Assembly (NCBI RefSeq): GCF_000058485.1
Contig: NC_008278.1
Location: 2,722,962-2,786,961 of the forward strand
DNA from: Frankia alni ACN14a
GTDB taxonomy: Bacteria > Actinomycetota > Actinomycetes > Frankiales > Frankiaceae
Reading direction: 5' to 3'
Length of the DNA stretch: 64,000 bases
The translations under genes were made by a program, and so were the position numbers. Positions 25,792 to 34,270 of the stretch are shown one piece after another (positions within the stretch are counted from its first letter, which is position 1; each line of letters opens with the position of its first letter). The notes under the pieces are model-generated. The model searched no databases. It saw only the letters and a list, made by a program, of their open reading frames with translations, and was not told the DNA's origin.

Positions 25792-25820
25792 TTTCTACCA
25801 ACCGGTTGTTTGACTGTCAA
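25792..25820 (-). promoter_or_regulatory. Promoter of the importer operon with operator in the spacer
   Basis: Minus strand: TTGACA (25815-25820), a 17-base spacer, TAGAAA (25792-25797). The operator GTCAAACAACCGGT (25801-25814) fills the spacer, as in the thiolase promoter. The -35 box is a perfect consensus match. Confidence 0.7.
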
Positions 25821-26040
25821 CGGCTGAGGGCGATGCGGCCGGGGAGGATCGGCCGGGGACGGCTCGCCAGCGCCGGGAGGCAGGGGAAGGTGGGACGGCC
25901 GCGCGGACGGAACCGGACCCGACACCGGAGCGCGGGTGACAGGCACGGCAGATGACCCTGCCGGCACTGTTGCATCGGCGATGTCCGCCTTCGCGTAGCC
26001 GCCGATCGGTCGTGATCGGTGGATGCGTCGACGTCGTGTC

Positions 26041-26450
26041 CATGTCCCGGTTCGGACGTCTGAGTTCGCCGGGTTCCGGTTCCACCCGAGGTGATCGTCC
26101 TGGCGGTCTGCTGGCACCTGCGGTTTGCGCTGCCGTACCGGGACGTCGAGGAACTCCGCGCCGAACGGGGCCTCGAGGTCGACCACGTCACGATCTACCG
26201 CTGGGTGCAGCGCTTCACACCCCTGCTCGCCGACGCGGCCCGGCCCTGCCGGCACCGTCCCGGCGACAGGTGGTTCGTGGCTGAAACGTAGGTGATGGTC
26301 GCCGGCCGTTGGACGTATCTGTACCGGGCCGTCGACCAGTACGGACAGGTCATCGACGTCCTCGCCAGCACCCGCCGCGACCAGGCCGCCGCCCGCCGAT
26401 CCTTCACCCGGGCGCTGTCTCACGGCCGCCGGCCAGTCGAGGTCACCACC
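26041..26450 (+). pseudogene. IS6-family transposase remnant
   Basis: The plus strand encodes FAGFRFHP, then after a one-base deletion near 26085 VIVLAVCWHLRFALPYRDVE and VDHVTIYRWVQRFTPLLADA, then RPCRHRPGDRWFVAET. A TAG stop at about 26290 replaces the expected Tyr. After it come AGRWTYLYRAVDQYGQVIDV, then LASTRRDQAAARRSFTRAL, ending at PVEVTT. This is the N-terminal two thirds of an IS6/IS26-type DDE transposase. It is broken by a frameshift and a nonsense codon and cut at its 3' end where IS30 sequence begins. Between the importer promoter and this element (25821-26040) I see nothing recognisable. Confidence 0.8.
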
Positions 26451-27437
26451 CCAGGTCAGGGTCCGGCGCAGCTGCTCGGGCAGCACGGCGAACGCCTGTG
26501 TGATCGCCTCGCGGACGGCGTCGGCGCCGCGGCCCGCCAGCGCCGGACCGTTTTTCACCCGCGGTTCATGGCCGTAGCCGTCCATGCGGGGCAGGTGCAG
26601 CAGGAGGGTGAACCGGGTGGTGCGCTCGACCAGCGTGCCGATCGCGGACCGGTTCAACCCGATGATCAGGTCTCCTTCCCAGTGCCCCGCGACCGCCCGG
26701 TCTGTGGCCTCGACCGGGCGGGCACCGATCCGCACCTCGGGGGTGACCATGCCATCGGGGCGCCGTCCGGCCCGCGCGCGTGGCGCCCGCAGCGCGCGGC
26801 CCGTGCGCAGACACGCGACCAGCTCACGGCGCAACGCCCCCCGCCCCTCGGTGTAAAGGGCCTGGTAGATCGCCTCATGTGAGATCCGCATCGCCGCGTC
26901 GTCGGGAAAGTCGACCCGCAGCCGCCGCGAGATCTGCTCCGGGCTCCACGCGCTGACCCAGCGGCGGTCCTGGCGGTGCGGCTTGTTCCTATCGGTGAAC
27001 GGCGCCGTCCACGGGCCGGGCACCACCGTGCCGTCGCCACGGCGGACCGGCCCGGCGAGCCGCTCCTGCACATAGCCGCGCAGCTGCTCGTTGCCTGCGA
27101 GCTTGGCGGTCTTGGGGCGGGTGGCCCGCCGGTCACGATGCCACAGCGCGAGCGTGGCCCGGTAGACCAGCGTCCCGCACCGGGTACCGGCGTTACGTCA
27201 CAGCTCCCGCGACACCGTCGACGCGGGCCGGCCCAGGCCCCGGGCGATCTGACGGATGCTGTCCCCACGGGCACGACCCAGCGCGATCTCCTCGCGCTCC
27301 GCGAATGGGTGATCACGTGTGCGGCGTGAACCGGTGTACCCCAGCCCGCGTCCGGCTCCGTGCCGCAGGACAGTCCGCTGCCAGGCGATCGATCATCTGT
27401 GGATGGTGACCTACGCTTACCCACCTGCGTTGCGCAC
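26451..27437 (-). pseudogene. IS30-family transposase remnant
   Basis: On the minus strand an ATG at 27396 (MIDRLAADCPAARSR) leads, after a one-base insertion near 27340, into RDHPFAEREEIALGRARGDS, then IRQIARGLGRPASTVSREL. A TGA at 27199-27201 interrupts the frame before RNAGTRCGTLVYRATLALWH. The core continues with WSPEQISRRLRVDFPDDAAM, ISHEAIYQALYTEGRGALRR and AGHWEGDLIIGLNRSAIGTL, then VERTTRFTLLLHLPR, which is unmistakably IS30. It stops after LRRTLTW where the IS6 fragment joins, so the last DDE residue is lost. Frameshift, nonsense codon and truncation make it inactive. Confidence 0.82.
27305..27437. repeat. Direct repeat, copy 1 (5' end of the IS30 element)
   Basis: About 133 bases nearly identical to 28286-28417, with a handful of substitutions and one inserted base in this copy. 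It contains the start codon region of the IS30 transposase read on the minus strand plus about 40 bases upstream. Confidence 0.85.
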
Positions 27438-27721
27438 GCGTCCATCCCGTACGTGCCCAGCCCGGTGGACCTGCGGGCTGCTGATGCGAGTCGGAGGAGC
27501 GTTAGCGCGAGCGGTGCTGACGGACTCCCGTACCCACCGTCAGCTGGTCCTGGCTGAAGCGGGCGCCGCCCGCGTTGTGATCGGGCCGCTGCGGGCATTC
27601 ACCGCAGCCCCGGCTGGCATCTGATGTCGGTCGGACGTCAGACATGGCGGGTCAGGAGGAAGCGTTGCCGGCGGTGTAGAGCGCGGGCGTAGTGGCCGAG
27701 TCCCCCCGGCGTCACCCCGGG

Positions 27722-28145
27722 CCCGGCGACACGCCACCCTGGAGACCCAGGTACGGGCGTTGTTCGCCGCGTCCCGCCAGACCTACGGCGCGCGGCGGAT
27801 CGCCGCCGCCCTGACCACGTCGGGCCGGCCCACCTCGGTTCGCCTCGTCCGGCGGATCATGCGTCGGGCCGGGCTGAAGGGCTGCCAGCCCAAGGCCTAC
27901 CGGCGCACCACGACCCCCGGTCAGGCGCCCGCCCGCCGACCTCATCCGCCGCGACTTCACCGCCACCCGCCCTGGCGCCAAGCTCGTCGGGGACATCACC
28001 TACGTCCGCACGGGCGAAGGATGGCTGTATCTCGCCACCGTCATCGACCTCTACTCCCGCAGGGTCATCGGCTGGTCGATGGCGAACCACATGCGCACCG
28101 AACTCATCATCGACGCGTTCACCATGGCCACCTCCCGCACCGCCC
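27722..28145 (+). pseudogene. IS3-family OrfB transposase remnant
   Basis: The plus strand encodes LETQVRALFAASRQTYGARR, IAAALTTSGRPTSVRLVRRI, then MRRAGLKGCQPKAYRRTT. After a frameshift near 27930 it continues ADLIRRDFTATRPGAKLVGD, ITYVRTGEGWLYLATVIDLY, then SRRVIGWSMANHMRTELIID. These are the HTH_21 and rve parts of an IS3-type OrfB. Homology stops at TALISDAIF, before the second catalytic Asp region, so the C-terminal half is missing. The stretch 27438-27721 before it shows no recognisable gene. Confidence 0.8.
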
Positions 28146-28285
28146 TCATATCCGACGCGATCTTTCTTCCGACCGCGGAACGCAAGTAATCCGTCGGTCG
28201 TCCGGGTAGGTTCGTGAGATTCTCTGCTCTGCGCGGGTACCAGGACTACGGTTCCCGCGAGGACATGTGCACGGGAGGTGCGGTG

Positions 28286-28417
28286 ATGGGTGATCACGTG
28301 TGCGGCGTGAACCGGTGTGCCCAGCCCGCATCCGGCTCCGTGCCGCATGACAGTCCGCTGCCAGGCGATCGATCATCTGTGGGTGGTGACCTACGCTTAC
28401 CCACCTGCGTTGCGCAC
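28286..28417 (-). pseudogene. 5' end of a second IS30 element (direct repeat, copy 2)
   Basis: The minus strand opens MIDRLAADCHAARSRMRAGH, then TGSRRTRDHP, the uninterrupted form of the IS30 N-terminus that is frameshifted in the first copy. After DHP it diverges into unrelated sequence. It is in the same orientation as the first copy 980 bases away. It could be the scar of a deleted second IS30 or of recombination between copies. Confidence 0.7.
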
Positions 28418-29298
28418 GGCCGAGAGCACCATCGACTTGTCCTGGGGCGGGATCCCCGTCCCGGCGATGTCACGATCCTTGATTGAGAGGGCTGGGCGCC
28501 CTGCAGGCGGGAGCCGCCGGGCGGTGCCCCCTGCCCTGCCGGCGGAGTGGGCAGGGTGACGCCGTTGCTAGCCAGGCACTCCTGGTAGGCGGATCGGGCC
28601 GTATGCGGCAAGGACCAGCGCCAGGGCTGGCAGCGCCATCACCCGGTGCGCCACGTCCCGCGCCAGAAGTCGCGCCCTCGGCGCGGTTCTCCGCAGCATG
28701 ATCATGCTTGCCGCAGCATGATCATGCTTGCCCGGCACCTGCTCCACGACCAGACCGCCCACCGCGACCCCGCTCCGACCACCACCAGCGCCGGCACGAA
28801 TGAGGACATCGCACCCGCCAGCTCGGCCGCTGGCTCCCTCAGGTCGACCACCAGATCATGGTGAGAGTTTTACCCTGAGTCATGTTCGACCCCACATGAG
28901 TCCGCCGGTCCCCGCGTCCGGTGCCCGGCGGGGTGGTCCGGGAGCGCGTTCCCCGGCCACCCCCGGGGGGGCGGCCGCCGCCCCGCGCGACGCTGGCAAA
29001 TCTCCGTGCTTGGCTGGTCATGGTGGCGTTGACCACATGAGGCAAGGCATCGCGCGGTGTTGAGTGGGGCCGGTCGCGCCAACATAAACGGTGCCCGCGA
29101 GTTCCTGAAGCCAAGGCTGGCGGCGCGTCAACCGTGCGTAGCTGCTCGACAATCTTCTGCCCTGCGGTTCAAGGTCATGTAACGCTTCTCGTTGCCAACG
29201 TGTTAGATTCTGTGTCGACAGTGTGGCTCTGCGGCGCGCATGGCGCCGCCCCGGGATACGACGCCGGATCTCCGGCTGGAGCGCTCCTGTGGGGTGAA
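28418..29298. other. Gene-poor region between insertion-sequence relics and the NRPS cluster
   Basis: About 880 bases with no reading frame I can defend on either strand. The frames present are Arg/Pro/Ala-rich and lack sensible ribosome binding sites. It contains the paired palindromes at 28691-28730 and leads up to the regulator start at 29299. An AT-richer stretch around 29185-29215 (GTTAGATT) could hold the promoter of that regulator, but no confident -35 box is seen. Confidence 0.5.
28691..28730. repeat. Two tandem 20-bp units, each with the perfect palindrome AGCATGATCATGCT
   Basis: CCGCAGCATGATCATGCTTG occurs twice head to tail (28691-28710, 28711-28730). Each copy contains a perfect 14-base palindrome, at 28695-28708 and 28715-28728. 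The centres are exactly 20 bases apart, about two helical turns, which places both on the same face of the DNA, as expected for cooperative binding of a dimeric regulator. No gene starts within 500 bases, so the partner is unknown. Confidence 0.85.
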
Positions 29299-32200
29299 AT
29301 GGAGTTCAGGTTTCTAGGTCCTCTGGAGCTGCTTCACAACGGTCAGCAGCTGACTGTGGGCGGTCCCCGGCTACGGATCGTGCTGGCGATGCTGGGCCTG
29401 GAAGCCAACCGGGTGACGCCGTTGGAGAGGCTCATCGAGGCGGTGTGGGGTACGGAGCCGCCGGCAACGGCGCGCTCCCAGATTCAGATTTGCATTTCGG
29501 GACTGCGTCGCACCTTTGCTGACGCCGGCCGCTCCAATGCCATCGCCACCCGCGCGTCGGGCTATTTGCTTTCGATCGACGCGGAAGAATTGGATGTCAC
29601 CCGCTTTGGTCGGATGGTCGCCTCGGCACGCGACCTCGCCGGTAAGGGCCAGGTCGCCGAGGCGGTCGAGGAGCTGCACGGCGCTCTCGGCCTCTGGCGG
29701 GGCCCGGCGCTGCAGGGCGTGGAGAGCGACTTCGTGCAGCGGGCCGCCACCCAGCTTGACGAGATGCGGCTGACCGCGATCGAGGAGCGGGTGCGGCTGG
29801 AGCTCGCGCTCAACCGGCACGACAAGGTCATCAGGGAGCTCTTCGAGCTGGTGGAGCGTGAGCCGCTGCGGGAGCGGCTGTACGGCTCGCTGATGCTCGC
29901 GCTCTACCGCGCGGGCCGGCAGGCCGAGGCGCTGAAGTGCTATCGCCGGATGCGTGCCATCTTCGTCAACGAGCTCGGCATCGAGCCAGGCAAGGAGCTG
30001 CAGCAACTCGAGACGGCGATCCTGAACCACGATCCGGTCCTCGACCTGCGGGTGCCGGACCGGGAGGCCGACGTGCCTGCGGCGGCGACCGGTACTGGTA
30101 CGGGTGCCGGCTCGGGTCCGGTGTCCGGTGCGCCCGGGGAGGACACGGCCGCGGACTCCGGCGTCGTACCGCCGCGGCAGCTGCCCAGCGACATCGCCGA
30201 CTTCACCGGCCGATCCGAGCAGCTGGCCGAGATCGTCCAGTCGCTCGGCGCCGATCAGGACCAGATGGCGGCACGCTACTCGGTGCGCGTGCTGGCCATC
30301 ACCGGCAAGGGCGGTGTGGGCAAGTCCGCGCTCGCGGTGCGCGCCGCGCACGAGCTCAAGGCGCATTACCCGGACGGGCAGCTCTACGCCAACCTGCGCG
30401 GCATGACCGGTGCGGCGGGCTCCGCCGAGGTGCTTTCGCGGTTCCTGCGCGCCCTGGGCGTTCCCGGACCGGCGGTCCCCGAGGATCCGGCCGAGGGCGG
30501 CTCGATGTACCGCAGCAGGCTCGCGGCGAAACGGATCCTCGTGGTGCTCGACGACGTGGTCGACGAGCCGCTCGTCCAGGCGCTGCTGCCCGGCAGCCCC
30601 AGCTGCGCGTTGATCGTGACGAGCCGCTCTCGGATGACCGGTCTGGCCGGTGCCGTCTGCATCAACCTCGAGGTGTTCGACAACGATCTGTCGATCGACC
30701 TCCTCGCGGACATCGCGGGGCAGCAGCGGGTCCGCGCCGAGCTGCCGGCAGCAACGCAGCTTGCCGAGTTCTGCGCCGGCCTGCCCCTGGCGCTGCGGAT
30801 CGGCGGGGCCCGCCTCGCGCACCGCCCACACTGGCCCATCGCCAAGCTCGTCCGTCGGCTGCAGGACGAGGCCGGACGCCTCGACGAGTTCGAACACGGC
30901 GGCCTGGAGCTGCGCTCGACCATCAGCGTCGCCTACCGGGGCGTCGACGTGTCCGCCCAGCGGCTCTTCCGCCTGTTCGCCCTACTGAACGGGGAGGACT
31001 TCGCGGCCTGGACGGCCGCCGCGCTGCTCGACATCGACGTCACGGAGTCCGAGGACACCCTGGAGCGGCTGGTCGACGCGCAGCTGCTCGACGTGGTGGT
31101 CATGCTTGGCGAGGAGCCACGTTACCGCTACCACGACCTCATCCGGATCTACGCGAAGGAACGGCTGCGCGAGGCCGGTCGGGAGGACGAGTCGCGGGCC
31201 GCCCAGGAGAGGGTGCTGGGATGCTGGCTCTCGCTCGTGCGGCGGGCGCACCGCCGTGAGTACGGTGGCGACTTCACCGTCCTGCACGGCGACGCCGCCC
31301 TGTGGGAGCTTCCGGATGACGTGATCGACGACCTGGTCGAGGACCCCATCACCTGGTGGGAAAGCGAGCGCCGCCCGCTGGTGGGCGCCGTGCGCCAGGC
31401 CGCCGAGCTGGGCATGGACGAGCTGTGCTGGGACCTGGCCCTGACCTCGGTGACGCTTTTCGAGGCGAAGGGCTACTTCGACGACTGGCGGGAGACCGCC
31501 GAGCTGGCTCTTGCCGTCTGCGAGGGCGCGGGCAACGTCCGTGGCGCCGCGGCGATGCGCTACTCGCTGGGGAGCCTGGCCGTGTACCAGCAGGATCTGC
31601 AGGAGGCCGAGCGTCTGCTGCCCGCGGCCTTCGCGGCGTTCGAGGAGATCGGCGATCTGCATGGCCAGTCGCTGGTGCTTCGCAACATGGCGCAGATCGA
31701 CTGGTTGCGCGGCGATCACTCCGCCATGTTGGACAAGTACGACACCGCCCTGACCGGTCTGCGCGCCGTGGGTGACCGCGCGGGCGAGGCGCACGTGCTG
31801 GTCAACATCGCGAAGGCCCGCACGGAGGAGGACACGGAGCACGAGTCCGCGCGGGACATGCTCACCGCGGCGCTGGCCATCTGCCGGGATATTCACTGCG
31901 AGCGCGTGGAAGCGCAGGTGATTTTTCGGCTCGGCGAGCTGTATCTACGCGATCATGAGGCGGGATCGGCGGCGCAGGCATTCGAATGGGCGCTGCGTCT
32001 GGTCCGCCGGAACCGTGATCAGTTCGGTGAGTGCCATGCTCTCAACGGACTCGGCCGGGCCCAGTGGAGGCAGGGCAATCTCAGCGCCGCGGAGGCGAGC
32101 CTGATCCAGGCGTTGCGTCTCGCGAAACAGGTGGGCGACCGCATGATCGAGGGCCGCAGCCTGCTGGCCCTGGGTGAGATCGCGATGGTGGGAAGCGGCT

Positions 32201-32451
32201 ATGAGGTCGCTCGTATCCACCTCGCCGCGGCGCGGGAGCTTTTCGACCGGCTTGGAGTGGGTCTGCTTCAGGCGAGCGTTCGGATGATCTTCTCCGAACT
32301 TCTCGCCGCCGAGGCGGACTATGTGGCGGCCGGTGCCGAGCTGGCGGGGGCCAGGCTGATTCTGCTCAAGCTCGGTTCTCCGGAGGCTGCTCGGATGCTG
32401 GCTGAGCTGACCGTGAAGTGGCACCTTATTCCGGGCGCCGCGACCTCCTGA
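29299..32451 (+). CDS. SARP-family activator with NB-ARC ATPase and TPR domains (AfsR-like)
   Basis: 1,050 residues from the ATG at 29299 (MEFRFLGPLELLHNGQQLTV). Residues 1-95 are an OmpR-type winged helix, and about 96-245 are the bacterial transcriptional activation domain (AVEELHGALGLWRGPALQGV; QAEALKCYRRMRAIFVNELG, then IEPGKEL). About 290-530 form an NB-ARC ATPase with Walker A ITGKGGVGKSALAVRAA and ILVVLDDVVDE. From about 700 to the end are tetratricopeptide repeats (LAVYQQDLQEAERLLPAAF). The frame opens earlier at 29134, but the wHTH begins at 29299. It stands first in the peptide cluster and is the probable pathway-specific activator. A perfect 11-bp inverted repeat overlaps its end. 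Confidence 0.93.
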   Translation: MEFRFLGPLELLHNGQQLTVGGPRLRIVLAMLGLEANRVTPLERLIEAVWGTEPPATARSQIQICISGLRRTFADAGRSNAIATRASGYLLSIDAEELDVTRFGRMVASARDLAGKGQVAEAVEELHGALGLWRGPALQGVESDFVQRAATQLDEMRLTAIEERVRLELALNRHDKVIRELFELVEREPLRERLYGSLMLALYRAGRQAEALKCYRRMRAIFVNELGIEPGKELQQLETAILNHDPVLDLRVPDREADVPAAATGTGTGAGSGPVSGAPGEDTAADSGVVPPRQLPSDIADFTGRSEQLAEIVQSLGADQDQMAARYSVRVLAITGKGGVGKSALAVRAAHELKAHYPDGQLYANLRGMTGAAGSAEVLSRFLRALGVPGPAVPEDPAEGGSMYRSRLAAKRILVVLDDVVDEPLVQALLPGSPSCALIVTSRSRMTGLAGAVCINLEVFDNDLSIDLLADIAGQQRVRAELPAATQLAEFCAGLPLALRIGGARLAHRPHWPIAKLVRRLQDEAGRLDEFEHGGLELRSTISVAYRGVDVSAQRLFRLFALLNGEDFAAWTAAALLDIDVTESEDTLERLVDAQLLDVVVMLGEEPRYRYHDLIRIYAKERLREAGREDESRAAQERVLGCWLSLVRRAHRREYGGDFTVLHGDAALWELPDDVIDDLVEDPITWWESERRPLVGAVRQAAELGMDELCWDLALTSVTLFEAKGYFDDWRETAELALAVCEGAGNVRGAAAMRYSLGSLAVYQQDLQEAERLLPAAFAAFEEIGDLHGQSLVLRNMAQIDWLRGDHSAMLDKYDTALTGLRAVGDRAGEAHVLVNIAKARTEEDTEHESARDMLTAALAICRDIHCERVEAQVIFRLGELYLRDHEAGSAAQAFEWALRLVRRNRDQFGECHALNGLGRAQWRQGNLSAAEASLIQALRLAKQVGDRMIEGRSLLALGEIAMVGSGYEVARIHLAAARELFDRLGVGLLQASVRMIFSELLAAEADYVAAGAELAGARLILLKLGSPEAARMLAELTVKWHLIPGAATS

Positions 32452-32475
32452 TTCAGGCTGCTGTGGTCGCGGCGC
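32435..32475. terminator. Bidirectional terminator-like hairpin after the SARP gene and the peptide gene
   Basis: A perfect 11-bp inverted repeat, GCGCCGCGACC (32435-32445) and GGTCGCGGCGC (32465-32475), has a 19-base loop holding the SARP stop codon. It lies between the ends of two convergent genes, so it could stop transcription from both sides. No T-run follows, which is common in GC-rich hosts. Confidence 0.55.
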
Positions 32476-32487
32476 GGGGCGCGATCA

Positions 32488-32640
32488 CTACCAGTGCGTG
32501 TCGTCGCTCGCCACCGTCGGGTTCGACGAGAAGTCCGGCGCGCTGATTCCGCAGGTGCCCCAGTGCGTGTCGTCGCTTCCCGCGGGAATGCTGGAGTGTG
32601 CCTTCAGGGCGAAGGTGGAGGAAATCGCGCTGGTTGTCAT
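32488..32640 (-). CDS. 50-residue peptide with duplicated SDDTHW motif, candidate RiPP precursor
   Basis: ATG at 32640, preceded by GGGAG at seven bases, opens a 50-codon frame ending TAG at 32488. The N-terminal part (MTTSAISSTFALKAHSSIP) looks like a leader. The C-terminal 31 residues hold two copies of SDDTHW, one at residues 22-27 and one as the last six residues, separated by GTCGISAPDFSSNPTVA with a single Cys. The copies are encoded by the same 18 bases (AGCGACGACACGCACTGG). Ser, Thr, Asp, His, Trp and Cys dominate the core, residues that RiPP enzymes modify. It is divergent from an ATP-grasp gene 262 bases away. A competing frame (32453-32827) covers the same bases but is Arg-rich and lacks a ribosome site. 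The function is a hypothesis. Confidence 0.6.
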   Translation of the reverse strand: MTTSAISSTFALKAHSSIPAGSDDTHWGTCGISAPDFSSNPTVASDDTHW

Positions 32641-32902
32641 CCTGGGTCTCCCGTTCAGGTTTTCCGCCGTACCCCGGCGGTCTGTTGCGGCCCGTGGCGG
32701 CCGCTTCGGGAGAAATCACACAGCGCGGCGGTTTCAACGCGCCCTCGTTCGGCTTTCGGTCCCATTCGATAGCTGGCATGATCGACAGATGGCGGCCTGA
32801 TAGCCGGTCAATACCCCCGCCGAGCATGGTGTGTTCCAGTCATCCGGATTTCGCGGGATGGCCGGCTGCGCAAGCGGTACGAGCTGAAAGGGGAGTAACC
32901 GG

Positions 32903-34270
32903 ATGCCCGAACGATTCGTCGGTCCGACGGCGGCCAGGCGGTTGTCCATCCGGGCGGGGGCGAACGGGGGAATCGTGCCCGCCGACGATCGGCCGGCGGC
33001 GCTGCTCCTCGGCGCCGACTGGCCCGCGCCACTCGGCGAGGACATCGCGGGACGAGCGCTGCTGGAAGGCCGGGCCCGCGGGGTGTGGACGCACGTCACC
33101 GACCGGACGCGGTCGCTCGCCGCGGCGGCCACGCTGCGCGAGCTGGCGGACGTCTGCTCCGCCGTCGACTTCGCCCGCACCGATGAGTGGGTAGCGTGGG
33201 CGCGGTCGATGGTGGCCGGCGGCGCCCGCTTCGACATGGTGTTCGACGTCGGTTCGCGCAGCCAGCAGATGGTGGCCGAGGTGGCCGCCGAGATCGGCGC
33301 CCCCGGCAACGCGCCGAAGGCCGTGGAGCTGATCGCCGACAAGGACCGCTGCCGGGCCGCGCTGTCCGCCGCGGGCTTCGTCCAGCCGCGCTTTCGGCTC
33401 TGCGCCGACCGCGCCGAGGCCGCCGAGTTTCTGCGGGACACCCGCAGCCCCTGTATCGTCAAGCCCCGCCGGTCGGCGGGAGGGAACACGGTATCCCTGG
33501 TGCGAAGGCCCGCGGATCTGACCGCCGCGCTGGCCCGACTGCCATCGGACGAGGAGCTCCTGGTCGAGCAGTTCGTGGGAGGGCGCGAGTTCAGCGCCGA
33601 GGGCGTCTTCCTCGACGGGGAGCCACGCACGCTGGCCATCGCGGAGAAGGAGCTCGGCCCCGGGCCGCGGATGCGGACTCGGGCCCGTGTCCTGCCGGCG
33701 GACCTGCCCGCGGACGACCTCGCCCTGGTCGAGAGCACGGTGGTCGCCGCGCTGCGCAGCCTGTCGCTGTCCTTCGGCGCGTTCCATGTCGACCTGACGC
33801 TCACGGACGCCGGTGTCGTGCTCGGCACGGTGAAGGCCCGCCTGGGCGGCGGCTGGACCCACGTCCTGCTCGCCCATGCGATCCCCGACCTGGAGCTGTT
33901 CGGGCTGATCTACGGAGACGCGCTGGGCCAATCCCGCGACGCCCAGCCGCTGGTGCCGCAGCGTGCCGCGGCCGTGCGGTTCCTCACCGGTCCGCTCGGA
34001 CGGTTCGTTCTCGTCGAGGAATGGCGCAGGGTGCTCGACCATCCGGCCGTCCTGCGCGCCGAGCTCTTCGTCGAGCCCGGTGCGCTGGTCGACCCGGAGG
34101 ACGGAGGGTACGTGGGAATGATCCTCGTCGCCGCCCCCACCCCGGGGGAGGCGGCCGCCCTGGCCGCCGACCTCGCCCGCTCCACGCGGGTCGTCGTCGA
34201 ACCTATTCAGACAGCCGCTGATGACTCGGTGTACTCCGAGGTTCGCAGAATTGTTGACACGGAGGCGTGA
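32903..34270 (+). CDS. ATP-grasp ligase with altered metal-site residues
   Basis: 455 residues, ATG start with AAGGGGAG seven bases before. The biotin-carboxylase/carnosine-synthase-like ATP-grasp layout is clear: NAPKAVELIADKDRCRAALS, then AAGFVQPRFRL (lid entry), SPCIVKPRRSAGGNTVSLVR (glycine-rich ATP loop), ELLVEQFVGGREFSAEGVFL, and LSFGAFHVDLTLTDAGVVLG, then TVKARLGGGWTH. In active relatives the last segment reads E-[IV]-N-x-R, with Glu and Asn binding magnesium; here it is T-V-K-A-R, and the earlier Glu is Asp. It may join a carboxylate to an amine (dipeptide or peptide tailoring) or may have lost catalysis. A two-base gap-free overlap with the LmbU gene (34267) shows co-transcription. 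Confidence 0.82.
   Translation: MPERFVGPTAARRLSIRAGANGGIVPADDRPAALLLGADWPAPLGEDIAGRALLEGRARGVWTHVTDRTRSLAAAATLRELADVCSAVDFARTDEWVAWARSMVAGGARFDMVFDVGSRSQQMVAEVAAEIGAPGNAPKAVELIADKDRCRAALSAAGFVQPRFRLCADRAEAAEFLRDTRSPCIVKPRRSAGGNTVSLVRRPADLTAALARLPSDEELLVEQFVGGREFSAEGVFLDGEPRTLAIAEKELGPGPRMRTRARVLPADLPADDLALVESTVVAALRSLSLSFGAFHVDLTLTDAGVVLGTVKARLGGGWTHVLLAHAIPDLELFGLIYGDALGQSRDAQPLVPQRAAAVRFLTGPLGRFVLVEEWRRVLDHPAVLRAELFVEPGALVDPEDGGYVGMILVAAPTPGEAAALAADLARSTRVVVEPIQTAADDSVYSEVRRIVDTEA

Noticed and set aside
25758-27071. Single 437-codon minus-strand frame as one gene
   Set aside because: Only its first part is IS30 transposase; the rest is antisense to the IS6 fragment, so it is a chimera of two relics.
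32453-32827. 124-codon minus-strand frame covering the candidate peptide gene
   Set aside because: Arg/Gly/Pro-rich, no convincing ribosome site, and in another frame from the 50-codon peptide, which has GGGAG at good spacing and an organised repeat.
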